DNA from: JAIROC01 sp031553535
Lineage (GTDB): Bacteria > Bacteroidota > Bacteroidia > Bacteroidales > WCHB1-69
DNA: 64,000 nt
Direction of reading: 5' to 3'
NCBI GenBank assembly: GCA_031553535.1
Contig: JAVBLM010000024.1
Coordinates: 61,561 to 125,560, forward strand
Below are positions 26,600-34,856 of this stretch, piece by piece. The stretch's first letter is position 1; each line of letters opens with the position of its first letter. A program made the position numbers and the translations under genes. The notes beneath the pieces were generated by a model. The model saw only the letters and a program-made list of their open reading frames with translations, made no database searches and was not told where the DNA came from.

Positions 26600-27985
26600 T
26601 TACAACGAAACTTCGGTATTTATAACCAATTCCCGAAAGACATCCCCACGATGTTCGAAATTACGAAATTGATCGTAGCTTGCGGCGGCAGGAGATAAAA
26701 GACAAATGCTTCCTTTTCGTGTATATTTCTTTACAAGGGAAACAATTTCCGGATAAGAGTCCCGGAAAAATAATTGTTTGTCTTTCAGTTTATCAGATAA
26801 TGCTAACATTCTTTTTCCTGCATCTCCTGTGAATATAATATTTTCTATTGCAGAATGTTCCAGATAATCAATTAATATCTGATAATCAATCCCTCGATCA
26901 AATCCTCCCAAAATAATTGTATTGACATCATTCAACGAGTTGATTGCAGCAATACTTGCTTGTGGAATGGTGGAAATACTGTCATTATAAAAAACAATGC
27001 CTTCAAACTCCCCTATTAATTCCAGGCGATGCGGGAGTCCTTTAAAGGAATAAACAGCCTCTTTAATTTGAGATTTGTCGAAATTTTCTACACAGGTTAT
27101 TGCAGCAACAACTGCGATTGTATTCAATAAATTATGATCTCCCTTTAAAGGAAAACCGGAGGTTATTTCACATATTTTTTCTTCCTTTTTATCCCTAAAG
27201 GAAGAAATATATTGATCTTTCGTATAGAATACGGATGATGAGGCGGCAATAAGAGAAAATCCGATAAGATGAGATTCTACTTTATTTGTTTTTAAAAGAC
27301 CGGCAATTAACAAATCCTCCGTATTATAAATAAAATAATCGTTTTCCGATTGATAACGTGCAATATTGAACTTTGCCTGTTGATAATCGAGAAAGCTATT
27401 ATAATGGTCGAGATGCTCTTCGAATAAATTTAATAAAATACTAATATGAGGGGCTTTACGAATGAACTCTAATTGATGGGAAGAAAGCTCCAATACAATT
27501 TTCGTATCGGATGCAATATCTTCTATAATATCGAAAACGGGAATTCCAATATTTCCGGCAATTAATACATCTTTTCCCAGATGTTTAAGCCCATGGTATA
27601 TAAAGCTGGTAGTTGTGCTTTTGCCTTTTGTTCCTGTAACCCCTATGCATTGTGGAGCGAATGCCTGCAAAAATAAATCTGTCTGGGATGAAATCTTTTC
27701 TTTATCTAAAACAGCCAGGGTATTTTTCAGACTGATTCCGGGAGATTTGAGCACAATATCATAATCATGAATTGTATCCAGGTAATGAGGGCCCGTTAAT
27801 AAATACACATTGCGATCGTCAGTAAAAAGGGATTTATCCTCAATATCATTTTGGCTCGCAATCGTGACAGGCATATCCGGTAAATATTTACGAATAAAAC
27901 GATAACTAGAAATCCCTTCCTTGCCGAAACCCAGCAGAAGAATATGTTTGTTGTTTAATTTTTCAATAATTGTATGAACCGACAT
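26600..27985 (-). CDS. MurD-like UDP-N-acetylmuramoyl-L-alanine:glutamate ligase
   Basis: The 461-residue Mur ligase has an N-terminal Rossmann domain (HILLLGFGKEGISS), the ATP-binding loop GVTGTKGKSTTTS (residues 115-127), LNLFEEHLDHYNSF, the carbamylated-lysine region QQAKFNIARY, and FKGLPHRLE. The C-terminal domain reads FYNDSISTIPQASIAAI near residue 332. Classical MurD usually has NDSKATN at that place; the NDSIST form resembles the MurD2 subgroup, some of whose members add L-glutamate. The protein is cytoplasmic and in the peptidoglycan pathway. It lies outside any mra/dcw cluster, 10 bases after a MerR gene. MurD-like function is sure; stereospecificity is not. Confidence 0.85.
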   Translation of the reverse strand: MSVHTIIEKLNNKHILLLGFGKEGISSYRFIRKYLPDMPVTIASQNDIEDKSLFTDDRNVYLLTGPHYLDTIHDYDIVLKSPGISLKNTLAVLDKEKISSQTDLFLQAFAPQCIGVTGTKGKSTTTSFIYHGLKHLGKDVLIAGNIGIPVFDIIEDIASDTKIVLELSSHQLEFIRKAPHISILLNLFEEHLDHYNSFLDYQQAKFNIARYQSENDYFIYNTEDLLIAGLLKTNKVESHLIGFSLIAASSSVFYTKDQYISSFRDKKEEKICEITSGFPLKGDHNLLNTIAVVAAITCVENFDKSQIKEAVYSFKGLPHRLELIGEFEGIVFYNDSISTIPQASIAAINSLNDVNTIILGGFDRGIDYQILIDYLEHSAIENIIFTGDAGKRMLALSDKLKDKQLFFRDSYPEIVSLVKKYTRKGSICLLSPAAASYDQFRNFEHRGDVFRELVINTEVSL

Positions 27986-27995
27986 ATATTGATTA

Positions 27996-28328
27996 TTATA
28001 AATCGGATTTGATATCCAATAGAAATTGTTTTATTTTTTCTAATGAATTGCAGATATGAATGTTCTTTTCTATTTGGGTTTTGCTCGATGCTAATTTGTC
28101 TTTTGCCCCTTGTAATGTATAACCACATTGTTTTACAAGATAAAAGATCGTCCGAAATGTTTCAATATCCTCTGGTGTAAAATAGCGTGTCCCTTTTTTA
28201 TTTTTGAATGGTTTTATACAATCAAATTCTTGCTCCCAAAAACGGATTAATGAAGTGTTTACATTAAACATCTTGGCAACCTCGCCAATAGGATAAAACA
28301 TTTTTTCGTATGTTTTCTGCTCAGACAT
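27996..28328 (-). CDS. MerR-family transcriptional regulator
   Basis: The 110-residue protein has a MerR winged helix (FYPIGEVAKMFNVNTSLIRFWEQEF, DCIKPFKNKKGTRYFTPEDI) and a short helical C-terminus without metal-binding cysteines. Similar short MerR proteins are found next to cell-wall or protease genes in Bacteroidota; the target is unknown. The gene is 10 bases before the murD-like gene and 94 bases after clpX. A TAnnTTTG element at 28366-28373 on the minus strand suggests its own promoter. Confidence 0.9.
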   Translation of the reverse strand: MSEQKTYEKMFYPIGEVAKMFNVNTSLIRFWEQEFDCIKPFKNKKGTRYFTPEDIETFRTIFYLVKQCGYTLQGAKDKLASSKTQIEKNIHICNSLEKIKQFLLDIKSDL

Positions 28329-28365
28329 ATGAAATTATTATTTATTTGATTAAAAAATAACCATA

Positions 28366-28373
28366 CAAAAATA
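28366..28373 (-). promoter_or_regulatory. Candidate -7 element for the MerR gene
   Basis: The minus strand reads TATTTTTG, matching TAnnTTTG, 38 bases upstream of the ATG at 28328. Confidence 0.45.
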
Positions 28374-28422
28374 CACAAATAAATTTGAGCTTTTAGAATA
28401 AAAAAGTAATAAATATAAAAAC

Positions 28423-29637
28423 TTAGACTATATCCGCGCTTTTTTCTTTTACGTATTTTTCCGTAATAACTATTTCTTCTCCAACTGCGCTTAAATCAAA
28501 CATAGCATCGGTCATGATATGCTCAATGATAGAACGTAACCCTCGGGCGCCTAATTTTAACTCAATCGCTTTTTCTGCAATGCAGTCCAAAGCCGTATTA
28601 TCGAATTTCAATGAAATATTATCCATTTCAAATAGCTTTGTATATTGCTTTACCAAAGCATTTTTAGGCTCCAGCAAGATTTTCTTCAGGCTTTCTTTAT
28701 TTAATGGAGCCAAATGGGTAACTACAGGAAACCGTCCACAAATTTCCGGAATTAAACCAAAATTCTTTAAATCCTGAGATGTAACATGTTTCAATAAATT
28801 TTCTTTATCAATTCCTGTATCTTGCTTTTTAAACCCGATTATATTTGTGTTTAATCTGTTAGCGATTTTTTTCTCAATACCATCGAAAGCACCTCCGGCA
28901 ATGAACAAAATATTCTGCGTGTTGATTTGAATAAATTTCTGTTCAGGATGCTTACGCCCTCCTTCGGGGGGAACATTAACAATGCTTCCTTCCAATAATT
29001 TTAATAGCGCCTGTTGAACTCCTTCCCCGGAAACATCCCGTGTGATAGAAGGATTGTCTACTGCGCGGGCAATTTTATCTATTTCATCAATAAAAACAAT
29101 ACCCCGCTCGGCTTTTGCTACATTGTAGTCCGCATTTTGTAATAACCGGCTTAATATACTTTCAACATCTTCCCCTACGTAGCCTGCTTGTGTAAATACA
29201 GTTGCATCTGCAATACAGAAAGGAACATTGATCATCTTTGCAATAGTGGAGGCAAGCAATGTTTTTCCTGTTCCGGTTTCCCCAATAAGAATGATATTGG
29301 ATTTTTCGATCTCTACATCATCGGTATGTTTTTTTGAATAATAATCAATACGTTTATAATGATTATAAACAGCAACCGACAATACTTTCTTCGCTTCTTC
29401 CTGGCCAATAACATATTGATCCAGGAATTTTTTAATCTCTCTGGGACGTTTGTCTAACTTGAAATTTTCGGCTTCTACTCTTTGCTTTTTTGTTTCTTCT
29501 TTCCTGATCTCTTGGACAATTTCATACGCTCGTAAGGCACATTCCTCACAAATGAATCCGTCTATTCCATCCAGCAGGAGAGAGGTTGATTTTTCTCTTT
29601 CCCCACAGAAAGAGCAAATACGTTCTTTCTTCGCCAT
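28423..29637 (-). CDS. clpX: ATP-dependent Clp protease ATP-binding subunit ClpX
   Basis: The 404-residue protein has an N-terminal zinc-binding domain (Cys8-x2-Cys11 and Cys30-x2-Cys33), Walker A GETGTGKTLLA near residue 118, Walker B GIVFIDEIDKIA near 180, pore-loop region AGYVGEDVES and the RLGARGLR-like sensor-2 segment KLGARGLRSIIEHI. It unfolds substrates and feeds them to ClpP in the cytoplasm. It lies 18 bases after clpP in a tig-clpP-clpX operon. Length is normal. Confidence 0.97.
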   Translation of the reverse strand: MAKKERICSFCGEREKSTSLLLDGIDGFICEECALRAYEIVQEIRKEETKKQRVEAENFKLDKRPREIKKFLDQYVIGQEEAKKVLSVAVYNHYKRIDYYSKKHTDDVEIEKSNIILIGETGTGKTLLASTIAKMINVPFCIADATVFTQAGYVGEDVESILSRLLQNADYNVAKAERGIVFIDEIDKIARAVDNPSITRDVSGEGVQQALLKLLEGSIVNVPPEGGRKHPEQKFIQINTQNILFIAGGAFDGIEKKIANRLNTNIIGFKKQDTGIDKENLLKHVTSQDLKNFGLIPEICGRFPVVTHLAPLNKESLKKILLEPKNALVKQYTKLFEMDNISLKFDNTALDCIAEKAIELKLGARGLRSIIEHIMTDAMFDLSAVGEEIVITEKYVKEKSADIV

Positions 29638-29655
29638 TATTTACTAAAAAGAAAA

Positions 29656-30321
29656 TTATACCCGTTGAAGGATCTCATCGATCATCCCATAATCTTTTGC
29701 TTCCTGGGAAGTCATCCAATAATCGCGGTCGGAATCTTTCCATACTTTTTCGTAGTCCTGATTGGAATGTTGTGCGATTATTTCGTATAATTCTTTCTTG
29801 ATTTTTTGAATTTCACGTGCTTCAATTTCAATATCCGATGCTTGTCCGGATGTTCCTCCCATAGGTTGATGAATCATAATACGTGCATGCTTCAATGCGG
29901 AGCGTTTATTCGGAGCACCGGCACAAAGTAATACCGCCGCCATAGATGCTGCCATACCTGTACATATTGTTGCAACATCAGCTCCGATGTATTGTATTGT
30001 GTCATAGATACCCAATCCTGCGTATACCGATCCGCCGGGAGAATTGATATATATCTGGATGTTTTTTTGAGAATCAACAGATTCCAAAAATAATAACTGA
30101 GCCTGAATAATATTTGCAACATCATCGTAGATAGGAACGCCCAGAAAAATAATTCTGTCCATCATCAAACGTGAGAATACGTCCATGGAAACAGCATTTA
30201 ACTGGCGTTCTTCAATGATATTAGGAGTTATATATTCATTCATTACGGAAGTATAACGATGTAATGTCATACTGTTAATACCTGCATGCTTTACAGCATA
30301 TTTTCTAAATTCGTCGTGCAT
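29656..30321 (-). CDS. clpP: ATP-dependent Clp protease proteolytic subunit
   Basis: The 221-residue serine peptidase has the catalytic triad Ser126 (CTGMAASMAA), His151 (ARIMIHQP) and an Asp near residue 200 (SDRDYWM). The IYINSPGGSV substrate-binding strand is also present. The N-terminal extension of about 25 residues before TPNIIEE is longer than in E. coli but common in Bacteroidota. It forms the proteolytic barrel with ClpX. It lies between tig (35-base gap) and clpX. Confidence 0.97.
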   Translation of the reverse strand: MHDEFRKYAVKHAGINSMTLHRYTSVMNEYITPNIIEERQLNAVSMDVFSRLMMDRIIFLGVPIYDDVANIIQAQLLFLESVDSQKNIQIYINSPGGSVYAGLGIYDTIQYIGADVATICTGMAASMAAVLLCAGAPNKRSALKHARIMIHQPMGGTSGQASDIEIEAREIQKIKKELYEIIAQHSNQDYEKVWKDSDRDYWMTSQEAKDYGMIDEILQRV

Positions 30322-30356
30322 AATTAGTACAAAATTAAATTCAGAATATAATTATT

Positions 30357-31739
30357 TTATTCTTTTTTGGTTTTTTTATCTTTCTTTGTTGATGAGTCTT
30401 TCTCTTTTTTGTCGCTGATCTCGTCTACAAAAGCTTCAAAAGACAATTCTTTTACTTTTGGATTCAGCTTATCTTTTAATCCTTGTGTTAGCTTTTCAAA
30501 AAATACATTGTCGTATGCATTTTTCACATTTTCCTGATTCTTCATCATCTCCGCTGAAAAATTCTTTACATGTTGCTCTTGTTCTTCTCCCAAGATTTCA
30601 GTTGTACCGAAATAACTTTGGCGGATATAACTTTCTAAATAATTCAATACTTCTTCCCGATCGATATTAATATTACAATCTTTTGTTATTTGATCTTCAA
30701 TCAATTGAAAATTAATTGATTTTTTGATATCCTTATATTGTTCTTCAATATTATCGGAAGTATATTGCCCTTTATTCCCTTCTATCAGGTATCTTTTAAT
30801 AAAATCATCCGGCAGCTCAAATGAGGCATTGTCTACCAATGCTTCCAATACTTTATTGCGATATACCATATTGGTATCGTTTACATGCCGTAATTCGATT
30901 TGTTTTTTAATGTTCCCCCGTAGCCCTGCTTCATCGGTTATGCTACCATCAGGGAATATTTTTTCAAAGAATTCAGCATCCATATCAGCAGGTTCCATGT
31001 GATGAATGGCATCAATCCTAACATGCACATTTACCGGAGCCGTTTCCAATGCTTCCATTTTTACTTTTAAAAAGGTTGAACGCTCATAGTCACTTTTGAA
31101 AACTTCTGTTGTATCGATGTCCATTTCATCATGCAGCTTTTTACCGATGATTTTTTTCAATTCCTTCTCTTTTAAATAACCAAGGATAATAGAAGAGGTG
31201 AATTCTTCTCCGCCATTTTCAGGAGTGACAGTTACCAGCAGCATGTCTTCTTCGGCAACTGTTTCATTAGAAGAAAACTTGCCTACGCGTTTACGTAAAG
31301 ACATAATCTCAGTATCGATCTCTTTATCTGTAGCCGTGATTTTATAATTGATTACTTTTTTTGCATCGTTGTAATCTATGTTTATTTCAGGACGAAGCCC
31401 TATTTCGAAAGAGAAACTGAAGTTTTCTGATTTGTCAAAATCACCGACAGTTTTTTCAGGACGGGCAATCGGTTCGAAAAGTATATTTAAATTATTCCCT
31501 TTTAGATATTCGAACATCTTATCATTCGTTAATTTGGAAATTTCTTCAACAAGTACAGATTTTCCATACATTTTATTGATCATTCCCATAGGAACCATTC
31601 CTTTACGAAATCCCGGAATGTTTGCTTTCCGTTTGAAATCCTTTAAAGACTTTTCCACTTGTGGCTGATAATCTGCCGGAGAAAGCTCAATTGTTATTAA
31701 TTCGTTTAAATTACCAATGTTTTCTTTCTTAATATCCAT
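30357..31739 (-). CDS. tig: Trigger factor
   Basis: The 460-residue protein has the ribosome-binding N-terminal domain with the signature NIPGFRKGMVPMGMI near residue 40, a reduced central PPIase-like part, and a long helical C-terminal chaperone domain ending in a Lys-rich tail. It binds nascent chains at the ribosome exit. It is the first gene of the tig-clpP-clpX group. A TAnnTTTG element at 31772-31779 on the minus strand fits its promoter. Confidence 0.94.
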   Translation of the reverse strand: MDIKKENIGNLNELITIELSPADYQPQVEKSLKDFKRKANIPGFRKGMVPMGMINKMYGKSVLVEEISKLTNDKMFEYLKGNNLNILFEPIARPEKTVGDFDKSENFSFSFEIGLRPEINIDYNDAKKVINYKITATDKEIDTEIMSLRKRVGKFSSNETVAEEDMLLVTVTPENGGEEFTSSIILGYLKEKELKKIIGKKLHDEMDIDTTEVFKSDYERSTFLKVKMEALETAPVNVHVRIDAIHHMEPADMDAEFFEKIFPDGSITDEAGLRGNIKKQIELRHVNDTNMVYRNKVLEALVDNASFELPDDFIKRYLIEGNKGQYTSDNIEEQYKDIKKSINFQLIEDQITKDCNINIDREEVLNYLESYIRQSYFGTTEILGEEQEQHVKNFSAEMMKNQENVKNAYDNVFFEKLTQGLKDKLNPKVKELSFEAFVDEISDKKEKDSSTKKDKKTKKE

Positions 31740-31771
31740 TAGAGTGTAAGTTATATTTTATATTTAGCCTG

Positions 31772-31779
31772 CAAAATTA
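31772..31779 (-). promoter_or_regulatory. Candidate -7 element for tig-clpP-clpX
   Basis: The minus strand reads TAATTTTG, matching TAnnTTTG, about 33 bases before the ATG at 31739. Confidence 0.5.
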
Positions 31780-31841
31780 CAAAAATAAGTTGATATTGTG
31801 CAGATTTTGAAATGTTTTCTTTAATAGTTACTTTGCTTATA

Positions 31842-32183
31842 TTATAATTGATTGTTTTTAGGGAAAATACAGATAGGGGTATATTTTTTAGCTTCTTCAG
31901 GAGACATAATGGCATAAGAGATAATAATTACGATATCTCCGATGTTGGCTTTATGGGCAGCCGCTCCGTTAAGACAAATTGTTCCGCTGCCACGCTCCCC
32001 TTTAATGACGTATGTAACTAAACGTTCTCCGTTGGTAACATTTACCACATGAACTTTTTCATATTCAATGATATTAGCCGCTTCCATCAAATTTTCATCA
32101 ATAGTAATGCTACCAATATAATTGACATTAGCTTCTGTTACAGTAACCCGGTGTATCTTTGATTTTAAAATTTCAATTTGCAT
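31842..32183 (-). CDS. panD: Aspartate 1-decarboxylase
   Basis: The 113-residue pyruvoyl enzyme has the self-cleavage site Gly24-Ser25 in NYIGSITID, and ERLVTYVIKGERGSGTICLN further on. It makes beta-alanine from L-aspartate for pantothenate synthesis. It is 5 bases after panC, so the two enzymes that supply and use beta-alanine are made together. Length is typical (about 115-125). Confidence 0.96.
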   Translation of the reverse strand: MQIEILKSKIHRVTVTEANVNYIGSITIDENLMEAANIIEYEKVHVVNVTNGERLVTYVIKGERGSGTICLNGAAAHKANIGDIVIIISYAIMSPEEAKKYTPICIFPKNNQL

Positions 32184-32188
32184 GGACG

Positions 32189-33028
32189 TTATACTATAGT
32201 TATATTATCGATAAGCCTTACATTATCAAGCCATACGGCAACACATGCTACGATATTCTTCGCTTGATTGTATTCATTTACTTCTTCCAATGTTTCTGCG
32301 TTTACCAACTGGGCATATTCCAAAGTAAAGACTTTATTTTTATTAAATTGTTCTTCTATCCATTCACTGATTTCGCAAGGGCTTTTTTCTTCTTTCAACA
32401 ATTTGGCTTTTACTAATGTTTGCCAAATGAATGGAGCGATATTTCGTGCGTGAGGAGAAAGCAATTTATTTCTTGAACTCATTGCCAGCCCATCTTCTTC
32501 GCGGACTGTATCTACTGCCTGTATTTTTAGTTTTAGTTTGTGATCTTCTACCAGTTTCCGAATAATCGCTAATTGTTGGTAATCTTTTCTTCCAAAATAC
32601 GCGATATCAGGCCGGATTAGATCAAATAAACGTTTTACAATAATGGCTACTCCATTAAAATGCCCCGGGCGATGGTATCCTTCCATTACCGATTCCAATG
32701 TTCCGAAATCATATTTTTCCATGGGTGGGCTTGGATACATTTCCTCAATAGACGGCATAAATACAACATCACAGTAACTGCTTACCAGTTCAATGTCGTT
32801 TTCGGGATTGCGTGGATAACGTTCCAGATCCGTTGGATTATTGAACTGTACCGGATTCACAAAAATACTACAAACTACAATATCGTTTTCCATCCGGGCT
32901 TGCTTAAGCAATTGTAAATGTCCGGCGTGTAATGCTCCCATTGTTGGAACGAATCCTATTTGTAGTGATTTCTTCCGTAGTTGGTTTAATTTTTCCGTTA
33001 ATGAAGTTTGTGTATATACTATTTCCAC
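32189..33028 (-). CDS. panC: Pantothenate synthetase
   Basis: The 279-residue protein has the HIGH-type nucleotide-binding motif (VPTMGALHAGHLQLL, residues 27-41), SIFVNPVQFN, FNGVAIIVKRLFDLI, YFGRKDYQQL and the KMSKS-like AMSSRNKLL. It joins pantoate and beta-alanine using ATP. It lies between a thioredoxin-like gene (2-base gap) and panD (5-base gap), which indicates one operon. Confidence 0.97.
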   Translation of the reverse strand: MEIVYTQTSLTEKLNQLRKKSLQIGFVPTMGALHAGHLQLLKQARMENDIVVCSIFVNPVQFNNPTDLERYPRNPENDIELVSSYCDVVFMPSIEEMYPSPPMEKYDFGTLESVMEGYHRPGHFNGVAIIVKRLFDLIRPDIAYFGRKDYQQLAIIRKLVEDHKLKLKIQAVDTVREEDGLAMSSRNKLLSPHARNIAPFIWQTLVKAKLLKEEKSPCEISEWIEEQFNKNKVFTLEYAQLVNAETLEEVNEYNQAKNIVACVAVWLDNVRLIDNITIV

Positions 33029-33030
33029 TA

Positions 33031-33588
33031 TTATTTGCTACTTACAATTTTAAGAATGTTATCCTCCATTGTTTCTTCCGGTATTTCTACAATGCGTCCG
33101 AGTTCTTGTGTTCCCTCATAAAAAATAAAAGTGGGAACAAATATAATGCCCAAGGATGAAATGTCGGTCTCTCCTGCCAATTTGTCGCGATCAAGCCCAA
33201 TGTATTTAATGGAGATATTGTTATCCTGTAAATTGTCAAGAATCTTTTGTAAAACCGGAAACTGTTCTTTTGTGTCTCCACACCACGTTCCTATTACAGC
33301 GACAATGTTTATTGCACGGCTCCCGAGGACATTCGCAATTTCATCTAATTTCTTCCCATCAACAGCATAAGAAGCATAGTTGTTGAGGTATTCACTCCAG
33401 AATTCCGTATTTTGACTTAGTTGGTCCAATGTTGTTTCACCGATTATCATATTCTTATCCTCCGTACAGCTTTTGTGGTCAGTTGTTCCATTTTGTGCTT
33501 TTCCCATACCATAAATGGAAGTTATTAGAATGGAAATCAATATAATTCGCATATGTAAAATATATCTATTCATCTTATAGTTAATCAA
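33031..33588 (-). CDS. Thioredoxin-fold protein, exported
   Basis: The 185-residue protein has a signal or anchor segment (MRIILISILITSIYGMGKAQ) and a thioredoxin-like domain. The active-site region reads VAVIGTWCGDTKEQFPVLQK, so only one cysteine is present where thioredoxins have CxxC (here Cys-Gly-Asp-Thr). A cis-Pro-type segment IIFVPTFIFYEG follows. With one cysteine it is unlikely to be a classical dithiol oxidoreductase. It is the first gene of the panC-panD operon; a TAnnTTTG element is at 33624-33631. Confidence 0.85.
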   Translation of the reverse strand: MINYKMNRYILHMRIILISILITSIYGMGKAQNGTTDHKSCTEDKNMIIGETTLDQLSQNTEFWSEYLNNYASYAVDGKKLDEIANVLGSRAINIVAVIGTWCGDTKEQFPVLQKILDNLQDNNISIKYIGLDRDKLAGETDISSLGIIFVPTFIFYEGTQELGRIVEIPEETMEDNILKIVSSK

Positions 33589-33623
33589 TTATAAAACAGC
33601 AATAGTATTAAAATTATAATTTG

Positions 33624-33631
33624 CAAATATA
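33624..33631 (-). promoter_or_regulatory. Candidate -7 element for the thioredoxin-like/panCD operon
   Basis: The minus strand reads TATATTTG, matching TAnnTTTG, 36 bases before the ATG at 33588. Confidence 0.5.
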
Positions 33632-34177
33632 CATGATAATTAAATAAGATTTCGTTATTGACTCTTAATTATGGAAGTTACACAAGTTAAATGAAGTTAC
33701 AGGAAGTTAATGGTGAATAGTAAAAAATAAAAAGCATATGGGACAAACGAATTATGCACATAAATCTCCTTCATTTTTTGAAAACCTCAAATTTTGTTCA
33801 GGGCTTTTAACCACAAACATCTTCCCAGCCCAAGGCGACACATCATCACCTAAGATAACACATCATCGCTGCCCAACATTCTAACTGGACTTATGATAAC
33901 CCTTTATCCTATATTCCTTTTTGCCTTGACGCAAAACGAAGAAAAAAATCAAGGTGGATTTTCCTGTCGTGGACAGAACTTACACCAAGCTTGCGGGCGT
34001 GTTTACAATAGAAAGACAGCCTTCTTTATTATTTAGGTACTTGTTCCCATATTATCCGGAGGTATGCCTCCCTGATGTCTGTAGGGATGCCTCCATCCTA
34101 TCCGTAGGCTTCCCTACGTTTCAACCGTAGGCATAACTACTTTTTAGAAGTAGGCCTTTCCTTTTTCTTCTCCATGA
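33632..34177. other. Intergenic region downstream of the toxin island, hairpin-rich
   Basis: No gene is seen. Bases about 34060-34165 contain repeated words (CCGTAGGC, GCCTCC, GTAGGG) able to form several short hairpins, such as GGAGG-TATG-CCTCC. The stretch CAACATTCTAAC near 33876 recurs near 36733, so this region is a diverged copy of the one at 36.7-36.96 kb. Confidence 0.55.
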
Positions 34178-34313
34178 CGCCAGTGAATTTTCCTTGTTTT
34201 TATCCCCTCTATTATCTCACTGTATTTCAATACCTGTCCAAATATTCAACCCTGTTTTTTTGATTTTACCGCATTATTTCCCCTGAAAAAAGTGACATAT
34301 GGTACCCTATCCT
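34178..34313. repeat. Direct repeat after tip/immunity module, copy A
   Basis: About 135 bases match 36965-37098 closely. Shared words include CGCCAGT, AATTTTCC, TATCTCACTGTATTTCAAT, CCAAATATTCAACCCT and GACATATGGTAC. Both copies lie directly downstream of a small gene following an RHS end. Confidence 0.9.
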
Positions 34314-34316
34314 ACC

Positions 34317-34841
34317 TTACCATCCCTTTTTCCTAACGTAATATAAATAATTCTTATCGGGACAATATAAACAAAAATAATGTTCTAATTCATTAACATA
34401 TAAATAGCTGTAATAATTCATTGAATTTGTTAAATCTGAATTAAAAGAATAAGTACATTTTTTCTCGCCAAAATCCTTTATAGTTAGTACATCTTTGTAT
34501 TGAAAAAATGTCACGGAATCTACGGGACATTTTTTCCACTTAGAGGAGACGCATTTACCATTTGACATAGTTATATTAGCCCAACCATTTATGAAATTAG
34601 GGTATTGAAAATCAATAGTTATTTCATTTAGTTTATATATAAATATGTCAAAAAGTTCACCATGTAAACTTAATTCAATAAAATCAACATGGCATTTCTT
34701 TTTAGCATTCCCATCGTAATCAGGAAAAAGATTTTTAAAATCTTTTTCTGTTAATGGACTATATGTTAATTCTTTGACAACAATATAGGAAACTCCTGAT
34801 AGTAAAAATATTACTGCTAATATTAATATATATTTCTTCAT
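34317..34841 (-). CDS. Candidate immunity protein of the orphan RHS tip
   Basis: The 174-residue protein has one N-terminal hydrophobic anchor (YILILAVIFLLSGVSYIVV) and a soluble part with no recognised domain, with Cys residues at CHVDF, GKCVSS, KKCPVD and YFCLYC. It starts 15 bases after the orphan RHS fragment on the same strand. Small anchored proteins directly behind toxin tips are often cognate immunity proteins; that role is inferred from position only. Confidence 0.6.
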   Translation of the reverse strand: MKKYILILAVIFLLSGVSYIVVKELTYSPLTEKDFKNLFPDYDGNAKKKCHVDFIELSLHGELFDIFIYKLNEITIDFQYPNFINGWANITMSNGKCVSSKWKKCPVDSVTFFQYKDVLTIKDFGEKKCTYSFNSDLTNSMNYYSYLYVNELEHYFCLYCPDKNYLYYVRKKGW

Positions 34842-34856
34842 AACAACTTATTTCTA

